DNA of 13,317 bases, taken from Acetobacteraceae bacterium. Lineage in GTDB: Bacteria; Pseudomonadota; Alphaproteobacteria; Acetobacterales; Acetobacteraceae. A program made the position numbers and the translations under genes. Every line of letters starts with the position of its first letter. The stretch's first letter is position 1. The notes beneath the pieces were generated by a model. The model was not told the origin of the DNA and ran no database searches. It was given only the letters and a program-made list of their open reading frames with translations. This document shows, piece by piece, positions 7,200 through 13,317 of this stretch. The stretch covers positions 1 to 13,317 of the forward strand of contig DAICYU010000052.1 of NCBI GenBank assembly GCA_027311485.1, given 5' to 3'.

Positions 7200-7571
7200 A
7201 GTGCCTCCTCCTATTTTGCCGCAATGACTTAGTATTCAGCAAGCAAAAATGTTAGAAACCCGACGCGGTCGGTTGGCCCTGTTACACTCTGTAGCAACTC
7301 GGTCTTAGTCGGCAGGTATCAGACTGTCCAGCGCCGCAGTGGGAATTTCGTGATATTTTTCAACATCGTTTCCCAGGTCGTACTATGTCTGTTTCAAAAT
7401 TCGTCACGGATGTTAAAATTAAAATTCATTCATTAAAATCGCGGAATTTTACCAGGCGGGCGTGCCTGCGGTGGACCGTCCTTCGCCGGCGCTTCAGGTG
7501 GCGACGCTTGCATCCCGTGGTGGCCGGGGCAATCCTCGGCAGCCAGAAATACAAACGGGGAGGGAAGCGGC
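7200..7571. promoter_or_regulatory. Intergenic region between divergent genes with AT-rich island
   Basis: This 372-nt stretch separates the minus-strand 82-residue gene from the plus-strand GMC gene and must hold promoters for both. Positions about 7390-7450 are strikingly AT-rich: three copies of TTAAAAT (7413-7419, 7419-7425, 7433-7439), AAAATTC at 7396-7402 and 7421-7427, and the inverted GAATTTT at 7444-7450. This could be an UP element, a nucleoid-protein site or a regulator site. I cannot pick a confident -35/-10 pair. The 7385-7846 open frame here is basic and Arg-rich, overlaps the GMC gene out of frame and is probably not coding. Confidence 0.45.
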
Positions 7572-9290
7572 GTGTCGTCCATGACGTACGACTTCATTAT
7601 CGTGGGCGGCGGCTCCGCCGGCTCGGTTCTGGCCCATCGCCTGTCGGCGCGCAGTCACAACAAGGTCCTGCTGCTGGAGGCGGGGCAGGATACGCCGCAT
7701 GGCAAAGTGCCGGCCGCGGTGCTGGATTCCTACCCGGGGACGGCCTATCTCAATCCGAACTATACTTGGAACAAGCTCAAGGTTACGACCGAGGTCATTT
7801 CCCACAACAACCCTGGCGCAACGCCGCCGCCGTCGCGCACGTATGAGCAGGCGCGCATCCTCGGGGGCGGATCGTCGATCAACGGCCAGCTCGCGAACCG
7901 CGGTGCGCCGACCGATTATGATGAGTGGGCGGACCGCGGTGCAGCCGGCTGGAACTGGGACAATGTCCTACCATACTTCAAAAAGGTTGAGCGTGACATG
8001 GACTTCGATGGTCCGTGGCATGGCAAGGAGGGGCGGATTCCGGTACGCCGCATTTTTCCGGATCTTTGGCCCGAGCACGCGAAGGCTGTCGGCAAGGCAT
8101 TCGAGCAGTCTGGCTGGAAGTTTATCCAGGACCAGAACGCCGAATGGGAGGACGGCTATTTCCCGATCACGATCTCCAACGCCTATGAACGCCGTGTCTC
8201 GGCCGCGATCGGTTATCTCGACCCTGGGACCAGGCTGCGGGACAACTTGACGATCTCCACCGACACTATCGTCTCCGGGTTGCTGTTCGATGGCCTGCAA
8301 TGCGTCGGCGTGCAGGCCGTTATCGGTGGACGTCCTACGGAATTCCGTGGGCGGGAGATCATTCTGTCGAGCGGCGCGATTCACTCACCGGCGCATCTGT
8401 TGCGCGCAGGAATCGGTCCCGCGGCGCACCTGCGGGACATGGGAATCGAGGTGCGCGCTGCACGGCCGGGCGTCGGGCAGCGGCTGCAGGATCATCCGGC
8501 GGTGGCGGTCGCGGCCTTCCTGAAACCACATGCCCGTATCATCCACGATTACTCCCGCCGGCACATCTATACGGCGCTGCGCTATTCGTCGAACCTGCCC
8601 GGCATTCCGGCCGGCGACATGTTCACCGTCGTCACCAACAAGACGTCCTGGCATGCGGTGGGAGAGCAGATCGGATCGTTCATTATTACTGTGTACAAAA
8701 CCTACTCGGAAACCGGGCAGGTGCGCCTGCGCTCCGCCAACTGGCAGGATGAGCCGCAGGTCGACTTCAACTTGCTGTCGGACCAGCGGGACCTGGAGCG
8801 GATGATGGATGGCGTTCGCCGTTTCGGCGCCATGCACCTGACGCCGGTTATGCAAAGCGTCACCGATAATCCGTTCCCAGCAAGCTATAGTGACAAGGTG
8901 CGTCAGGTGGGATTGCTCAGCCGCAAGAACAAGCTGATCACCGACGCGCTGGCTCGGGCGTTGGATGGACCGGCGGCGCTGCGCCGCTACCTGATCGAGA
9001 CGCTGGTGATGGAAGGGCTGACGTTGCACGACGTGCTGAGCGATGACGACAAGCTGGAAGGCTTCGTCCGCAAGGCAGCCGTCGGTGTCTGGCACGCGTC
9101 CTGCACCTGCCGCATGGGCGCGGACGACGACCCCATGGCGGTGACCGATCCGGCCGGCCGGGTGCGCGGCGTGGCGGGGTTGCGGGTGGTCGATGCCTCG
9201 GTGTTTCCGGTCGTGCCCTGCGCCAACACCAACTTTCCGGTGCTGATGACGGCGGAGAAGCTGGCGGACGCGATCCTGTCCGGCGCCTGA
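7572..9290 (+). CDS. GMC family FAD-dependent oxidoreductase (choline/alcohol dehydrogenase-like)
   Basis: A 572-residue flavoprotein that oxidises an alcohol-type substrate using bound FAD; the specific substrate is not evident. The N-terminal Rossmann motif is Gly12-x-Gly14-x-x-Gly17 with Glu36 ending the second strand (VLLLEAG). GMC signature 1 is at about 95-111 (RILGGGSSINGQ) and signature 2 around 266-280 (GAIHSPAHLLRAGIGP). The C-terminal active site shows WHASCTCRMG with His508 as catalytic base and CANTNFP with Asn552/Asn554 as the partner. Length is normal for the family. GTG 7572 is chosen because GGGGAGGG (7557-7564) lies at a good distance; ATG 7581 would give three fewer residues. 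No signal peptide, and no neighbouring cytochrome or small-subunit gene, so electrons probably go to quinone or oxygen. It may be soluble or membrane-peripheral. Confidence 0.93.
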   Translation: MSSMTYDFIIVGGGSAGSVLAHRLSARSHNKVLLLEAGQDTPHGKVPAAVLDSYPGTAYLNPNYTWNKLKVTTEVISHNNPGATPPPSRTYEQARILGGGSSINGQLANRGAPTDYDEWADRGAAGWNWDNVLPYFKKVERDMDFDGPWHGKEGRIPVRRIFPDLWPEHAKAVGKAFEQSGWKFIQDQNAEWEDGYFPITISNAYERRVSAAIGYLDPGTRLRDNLTISTDTIVSGLLFDGLQCVGVQAVIGGRPTEFRGREIILSSGAIHSPAHLLRAGIGPAAHLRDMGIEVRAARPGVGQRLQDHPAVAVAAFLKPHARIIHDYSRRHIYTALRYSSNLPGIPAGDMFTVVTNKTSWHAVGEQIGSFIITVYKTYSETGQVRLRSANWQDEPQVDFNLLSDQRDLERMMDGVRRFGAMHLTPVMQSVTDNPFPASYSDKVRQVGLLSRKNKLITDALARALDGPAALRRYLIETLVMEGLTLHDVLSDDDKLEGFVRKAAVGVWHASCTCRMGADDDPMAVTDPAGRVRGVAGLRVVDASVFPVVPCANTNFPVLMTAEKLADAILSGA

Positions 9291-9325
9291 CGGATTCAAT
9301 GCACGGTCTCAGACCACGGCGCCGG
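9280..9325. terminator. 8-bp inverted repeat spanning the convergent gene ends
   Basis: CCGGCGCC (9280-9287), just before the GMC stop codon, is complementary to GGCGCCGG (9318-9325), just inside the end of the minus-strand membrane-protein gene. A small inner GGTCTCAGACC hairpin sits between them. Placement over both 3' ends suggests a role in termination or mRNA 3'-end protection, but no T-run is present. Confidence 0.27.
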
Positions 9326-11663
9326 CGCGCCCGGTTCCGCGGTGGGTCCCACGCCGTCGCAGCACGAGGAGCCCCGCGGCAATCAGCAACCCGGCCACGG
9401 CCGAAATCACCCGCCCGGCGAGCGCGCCCGGTGTCGTGCCCGGTGCGATCTCGATAACGGACTCGCCGGCTGCCACGGGCACAACATGCAGCCCCATCAC
9501 GTCCGGCACGCTGGTAACCAGCCTGCCGTTCACCAATACGCGCTGCTGCGGATACCATTGCTCGGGCAGGCGCACGAATCCAGGGGTGCGGCTGGACAGC
9601 ACCACATGGACCCGGTCGGCGGTGGTATGATAGGCGCGGACGATCGGCGGTTCTGCGGGCATCGCGCCGCCTGCCATTAGGCTGGCCGTGGCTGGCGACA
9701 GCGGTTGCGGCAGAAGCAGGCGGGCCGCGACGCCGGTCAGCCGATCGAGCCCCATCCGCTCGGCCACCGTTTCCGGCCTGCCGTTGGCGCCGGTCTCCGG
9801 GCTGGCGTGCCCGGTTACGGTCGCGAAAACGACCGCATAGTGGCAATCGGGTTCGACGACCCGGCCAAGAGGGCCGTCAACCTGTCCGGGAATGTCGGCA
9901 GGCAGCCCCATGCGGGTGCGGCGGACTGCGACGATCCGCTTGACGCGCAACTGGCACAACAGGTCCTCTGTCGGTGCAATCAGGTGCGTACCGGTCTGCA
10001 GGTCCGCTTCCACCAGCGCGGCCGCCCGTTCGGCGACGGATTGCGCCGGGCCAGCGAGTTGCAGATAGCCGCCGACGACAAATGCGGACGGGTAGAGCTG
10101 GAGCACGTCGGCCCCGCCGCCATGCACGGCGACAAAGCGGCCTGACCCGGTGTCGCCTTCCAGCGTCCGGCCCTCGTCACGATGGGCTGCCAGATAGGCG
10201 CCCGCGGCCTCAACCGCAGCGAGGTCGGTTCGGGCCTGCGGCTGTATTGCGGTCGGTCCCAGATCGAGCAGGAGCAGGCCGGCCAGCAGCGCCGGGGTGT
10301 GCCGAGCGCCGCCGAACCGGGTCAGCACGGCCTGTACGCCGAGGCCGCCCAGCGCTGCAAACGGTGTCAGCGTCAGGATGATGCTGCGGAGAAAGTCGCC
10401 GCGTATCAAGAACGACAGGCCGAGCAGGAGGATCAGCGCGGCGGCGGGCGGCCGCATGGCGGGGGCGATGCGACGGCTAACCACGCGCCCGACGCCGATG
10501 CCGGCCAGGGCCGCCGCGACGATACCCAGATAGGCCGACGAGTCGTGGCCATAGTTTGTCCGCCAGGCACGCCATAGCAGCAGATGGTTCAGTGTCTCCC
10601 ACCCCGGCAGGCCGAGGGACAGGATGCGATCGCCGGACATGCCGGCGTTACTCCGGCTTGCCAGGGCGGCAGGCAGCAGGACCCAGGCTGCCAGGCCAAG
10701 TGTGGCCAGCGCGGCTGTCGCCAGTTGTAGCAGGCGGCGCCAGTCGGCCGCGCCTGCCAGCAGCATGACGCCGGCATAGGCGGCCAGGAACAGCGCGGCG
10801 ACGAAACCGAACGGCGCGTAGTTGATCAGCAGCACGGCCATCGTCAGCATCAGCCCAGTGGCGGGGTATGGCGAAGTGTCCCGTTGCGCCAGCGTGCGGT
10901 GCAGGAACAGCAGGGCCAGCGGCAACAACGCCAGCGACAAGGCGTTCGGGACGGTGCCCCGGAACAGCATCAGGTGCAGATGGGCGAAGCTGCCGGCATA
11001 GATCAGGCCGGCCAGCCAACTGGCGAGGCGGCTGGCTCCATAGCCGCGCGTCAGCGCATAGGCGGCCAGGCCGGACCCGAGATGCGCCAGCAGCAGGAAC
11101 AGCTTGGTCGCCCACACAGGACCGAAAGCCAGCGCCAGGATGGTGATCGGCCAGAATGTGGTTGGTGCGTAGAACTCCGACACCGGCTGGCCGAGGTATT
11201 GGTAGTTGTTCCAATAGGGATCGTGCCCGTGGGTCAATGCGCGCAGGCGCAGGGCTACCAATGCGATATGGTTGCCGAGGTCGCCCATCAGCAGGTCGCC
11301 CGGTACGAGATACGCGTGACCGAACCAGAACAGGCCGGCGCCGAAGATCAGCCATCCGGCGGGTGACCGCAAGGCGCGGGAGATGCCAGCGGTTTGCCGC
11401 TCGGTCACCAGTACGGCGATGGTCAGCAGTCCGGCCATGGCGACGACCGCGGGCATCAGGAGGGTGCCATGGTCCAGCACCACGCGGAACGCGTGAGCGG
11501 CATCGAGTGCCCTGCCGGACTGGCGCCATAAGGCGACCAGAGGGTATTTTAGCGGGTCAATGACCAAGTAGGTGACCATCGCCATCGACAGGAGCCATCC
11601 GGCCGACAGGCAGGCGCTGGTCCAGAGATATGGGCCGCGGGTCGACGGTTCCGCGTCATTCAT
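9309..11663 (-). CDS. Large polytopic membrane protein, YfhO / PTPS-related (GT-C-like) type
   Basis: A roughly 784-residue protein with about a dozen membrane helices in the N-terminal two thirds, then a soluble domain of about 250 residues and a final helix near the C-terminus followed by RRRGTHRG. The first large extracytoplasmic loop has features seen in GT-C glycosyltransferase-like proteins of the YfhO and '6-pyruvoyl-tetrahydropterin synthase related' membrane families: an acidic residue in LLMGDLGNHIAL (about 125-134), then HGHDPYWNNYQYLGQP and EFYAP before the next helix. Such proteins are thought to transfer sugars from lipid-linked donors to cell-envelope acceptors, but no activity can be assigned. 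ATG 11663 is used; GTG 11669 in the same frame is equally possible and neither has a clear ribosome site. No sugar or lipid-carrier genes are adjacent. Confidence 0.78.
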   Translation of the reverse strand: MNDAEPSTRGPYLWTSACLSAGWLLSMAMVTYLVIDPLKYPLVALWRQSGRALDAAHAFRVVLDHGTLLMPAVVAMAGLLTIAVLVTERQTAGISRALRSPAGWLIFGAGLFWFGHAYLVPGDLLMGDLGNHIALVALRLRALTHGHDPYWNNYQYLGQPVSEFYAPTTFWPITILALAFGPVWATKLFLLLAHLGSGLAAYALTRGYGASRLASWLAGLIYAGSFAHLHLMLFRGTVPNALSLALLPLALLFLHRTLAQRDTSPYPATGLMLTMAVLLINYAPFGFVAALFLAAYAGVMLLAGAADWRRLLQLATAALATLGLAAWVLLPAALASRSNAGMSGDRILSLGLPGWETLNHLLLWRAWRTNYGHDSSAYLGIVAAALAGIGVGRVVSRRIAPAMRPPAAALILLLGLSFLIRGDFLRSIILTLTPFAALGGLGVQAVLTRFGGARHTPALLAGLLLLDLGPTAIQPQARTDLAAVEAAGAYLAAHRDEGRTLEGDTGSGRFVAVHGGGADVLQLYPSAFVVGGYLQLAGPAQSVAERAAALVEADLQTGTHLIAPTEDLLCQLRVKRIVAVRRTRMGLPADIPGQVDGPLGRVVEPDCHYAVVFATVTGHASPETGANGRPETVAERMGLDRLTGVAARLLLPQPLSPATASLMAGGAMPAEPPIVRAYHTTADRVHVVLSSRTPGFVRLPEQWYPQQRVLVNGRLVTSVPDVMGLHVVPVAAGESVIEIAPGTTPGALAGRVISAVAGLLIAAGLLVLRRRGTHRGTGRAGAVV

Positions 11664-11799
11664 CGACACGCCGATCAGTCCAGAAAGTTAACGATCCTGT
11701 GCACCATGACGAGGCGGCAGGGGCGGTGTCAACTCGGGCGTCAGGGACCGGGCCGCGGACCGGACCGGCGCAATCTGTTCAGATTTTCGAATTGCGGGG

Positions 11800-11827
11800 T
11801 TGCATTGCCGGGAAACGCTGATAGAAG
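11800..11827 (+). promoter_or_regulatory. Candidate tRNA-Lys promoter
   Basis: TTGCAT (11800-11805) and TAGAAG (11822-11827) are separated by 16 nt and lie at the distance expected for a short leader before the mature tRNA start at 11842. The -10 is a weak match, so this is a positional suggestion. Confidence 0.35.
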
Positions 11828-11841
11828 CAGCCCCCACGCGC

Positions 11842-11917
<76 letters not shown>

Positions 11918-12195
11918 ATGAAATCAGTGTCCGGAACAAACTGTCACCTATGTGTCGGAACGCTCACAGCGGTTGACAGGCTTTTGGGCGGATGCGTTTG
12001 TCGGGTCCGTGTTCGACGCCTCAATGAGACGTCTGCCAAGGCGAATTTTACCCAACAGGATGCTTACGTCGGATAGCAGGCTGGCACGAAACGCCGATTA
12101 GGCCGGTTGGGGCCGCTCGGCAGGACCGTGTTAAGCCGTCTGGTTTCCAATGCGTGCCGAGACGCTGCGCCGCATCAGGGGATGGCGGCGTCGGC
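11918..12195. other. Gene-free region after the tRNA with a short direct repeat, possible mobile-element scar
   Basis: No gene is visible. Immediately after the tRNA, GTGTCCGGAAC (11927-11937) and GTGTCGGAAC (11952-11961) form a near-identical direct repeat. Around them the sequence has the feel of a transposon end (TGTCACCTATGTGTC), but there is no transposase and no second end. A loose inverted repeat, CTCGGCA (12116-12122) and TGCCGAG (12155-12161), lies before the lipoprotein gene's stop. I found no second copy of the tRNA 3' end here, so no attachment-site pair is demonstrated within the window. Confidence 0.35.
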
Positions 12196-12747
12196 TCAGC
12201 CTCCGGACGTCATCAACAACTGGTCCACATCGAGTGTGCGATCGGTTACAAAGTCGGCGGCCGCTTTGATATGACCATCCGACGGGTTGATAATCTTTAA
12301 ACTTACATACACCTTGCTGCTACCAACCGCGTAAGTGCCGGTCACGATGTCCGCGGCTACGGGCGCCGGAAGCAAGGCACGCTTGTCGCGACTCAAAAGC
12401 ATTTCCCCACTGGTTCTCTCTAGCAGAACCGAGGATCGGACTCGCATTTCGGTTACCCGCAGTCCGTGCTGCACCAACCGGGTTCGCACCATTTCCGAGA
12501 TGATGTTGCCGAACGGCGTGGAACTGTTGACGTCATGGATATCCTCAACCGAACCGACAACAAGCGGGCCTTTGTTGCCGAGGAGGTCAGGGGCGCGATC
12601 CAGCATGTTATCGACGGCGGTGTAGGTTTGTTGGTCAAGCTGATGCTGCTGAGCCGCAGCAACGACGGACGGTGCCGTGGGATCGTATGCCGGCGCGCAG
12701 GCGGTCACGGCCAGCGCCAAGAGAAGGGGGTATTTTGTGACGGTCAT
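12196..12747 (-). CDS. FlgO-family outer-membrane lipoprotein
   Basis: A 183-residue lipoprotein. The N-terminus has a short hydrophobic signal ending in a lipobox, Val14-Thr-Ala-Cys17, so Cys17 should be lipidated and the protein exported. Residues about 60-170 match the FlgO domain as I know it: a VVGSVEDIHDVNSSTPFG strand-turn, an amphipathic helix (ISEMVRTRLVQHGLRVTEMR), then strands including DIVTGTYAVGSSKVYVSLKI. FlgO was named for a Vibrio flagellar lipoprotein, but many members lie outside flagellar loci, and none of the neighbours here is flagellar. Its ATG overlaps the upstream gene's stop (ATGA read on the minus strand), so the two are coupled. Confidence 0.83.
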   Translation of the reverse strand: MTVTKYPLLLALAVTACAPAYDPTAPSVVAAAQQHQLDQQTYTAVDNMLDRAPDLLGNKGPLVVGSVEDIHDVNSSTPFGNIISEMVRTRLVQHGLRVTEMRVRSSVLLERTSGEMLLSRDKRALLPAPVAADIVTGTYAVGSSKVYVSLKIINPSDGHIKAAADFVTDRTLDVDQLLMTSGG

Positions 12748-13280
12748 GGCGCATACCGAAGTTTGGTGACGGTGGCCAGGGTTCGCGGTTCGAGCGACTC
12801 GACAGGGCTGAGATGTGTTCTGCTCGCGACCAAATACGCGTCGTCGGCAGGGATATAGACCGGCGCGCGCTCCTCCATGAGGAGTGCGCCATCTTTGTAG
12901 ATCGATGCCTTCCAGACAGCTTCCACATTGGTGTCAGGCGTCATGGCCTTGAGCAAGTCCAGGGCGATCCCGGCTCCGGTTGCCATGCCGAATGCGGCCG
13001 CAGGTGAATAGGGGCCGCCGTTCGCCAGCAGTGCGCCTGTGCCAACGGCTAAGCCAGCGGCGGTACCGATCGGACCGTCATGAGGCTGCAGCCAGCTATT
13101 CCACTGGACGACATCGACATCGAGATTGATGACGATGGCGCCTTCGGGCACGGTGGACACGTTTCCACCAAGAGCCAATATGTCGTGCTCCAGCGCGTCC
13201 CGCACCTCTTCCAGCAGCGATTTGTATTGCTGGTCGAGCTTGCGCTCGAGCTTGGAGCATTGGGTCTTGGTCAGAGCCAT
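12744..13280 (-). CDS. Unknown protein with TraR/DksA-like N-terminus joined to a Gly-rich envelope-type domain
   Basis: Function unknown. Residues 1-30 (MALTKTQCSKLERKLDQQYK, then SLLEEVRDALE) look like the coiled-coil start of TraR/DksA-family RNA-polymerase-binding proteins, but no four-Cys zinc finger follows. From about residue 32 the character changes. VPEGAIVINLDVDVVQWNSW at 45-63 resembles a secreted or lipoprotein domain, and 69-110 is a Gly/Ala-rich, glycine-zipper-like hydrophobic stretch. A beta-rich C-terminus includes VEAVWKASIYKDG and a final VTKLRYAP. No signal peptide is present. ATG 13280 has AAGGAG at a workable distance. The stop overlaps the FlgO-like gene's ATG, so they form an operon. 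The change near residues 28-32 (about 13185-13199) suggests a gene fusion or recombination; a start further downstream cannot be excluded. Confidence 0.65.
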   Translation of the reverse strand: MALTKTQCSKLERKLDQQYKSLLEEVRDALEHDILALGGNVSTVPEGAIVINLDVDVVQWNSWLQPHDGPIGTAAGLAVGTGALLANGGPYSPAAAFGMATGAGIALDLLKAMTPDTNVEAVWKASIYKDGALLMEERAPVYIPADDAYLVASRTHLSPVESLEPRTLATVTKLRYAP

Positions 13281-13317
13281 GATCTGTTTCTCCTTGGCGC
13301 AATGCCTTATTCGGCCG

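Noticed and set aside
7385..7846. Plus-strand 153-codon open frame overlapping the start of the GMC gene
   Set aside because: Very Arg-rich, no ribosome site, and from 7572 it is out of frame with a clear GMC oxidoreductase; a by-product of GC-rich coding DNA.
8385..9299. Minus-strand open frame (304 codons) opposite the GMC gene
   Set aside because: His/Arg-rich product with no domain, antisense to conserved GMC motifs.
11973..11978. TTGACA hexamer after the tRNA
   Set aside because: No acceptable -10 at 15-19 nt and no gene downstream on the plus strand.
12744..13280. Considered a genuine TraR/DksA regulator
   Set aside because: Only the first 30 residues fit; there is no zinc-finger cysteine cluster and the rest is a different kind of domain.

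Overview
The window is GC-rich with strong codon bias, apart from a few AT-rich intergenic patches. It reads as an alphaproteobacterial chromosome. Protein flavour (a GMC oxidoreductase, a small protein preceded by a strong AGGAGGAGG site, a TraR/DksA-like N-terminus) suggests Rhodospirillales, perhaps Acetobacteraceae. That placement is inference; no rRNA or phylogenetic marker other than one tRNA is present. I find eleven protein genes, one tRNA and several short inverted repeats. I see no CRISPR array and no complete insertion sequence.

Layout. (1) 211-2824, plus strand: a three-gene operon encoding a membrane-anchored DUF2491 protein, a DUF350 membrane protein and a PspA/IM30 coiled-coil protein. 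These are the core partners of the Escherichia coli yjfJ-yjfK-yjfL cluster in a different order. (2) 3041-5477, plus strand: a full-length Dgt-type dGTPase whose 3' end overlaps by 29 nt a GG...RD/DxD nucleotidyltransferase of the poly(A)-polymerase-head type. This coupled pair is the best candidate in the window for an unrecognised system. (3) 5509-6675, minus: a class C beta-lactamase-like serine hydrolase (family VIII esterase type). (4) 6951-7199, minus: an unrecognised 82-residue protein with a very strong ribosome site, followed by an AT-rich gene-free stretch. (5) 7572-9290, plus: a GMC flavoprotein oxidoreductase. (6) 9309-11663, minus: a large polytopic membrane protein of the YfhO/PTPS-related (GT-C-like) type. 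(7) 11842-11917, plus: tRNA-Lys(CTT), followed by a gene-free region containing two near-identical short repeats. (8) 12196-13280, minus: a two-gene operon of a FlgO-like lipoprotein and an upstream protein that looks chimeric, with a TraR/DksA-type N-terminus joined to an unrelated domain.

How the genes may work together. The first two plus-strand blocks carry an envelope-stress module (PspA with membrane partners) next to a nucleotide-metabolism pair (dGTP hydrolysis plus a nucleotidyltransferase). PspA-family proteins respond to membrane damage, and dGTPases are known to deplete dGTP during phage infection. A stress or defence role for 211-5477 is therefore a reasonable hypothesis, but it is not shown by the sequence. 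The remaining genes look like independent accessory metabolism and envelope functions.
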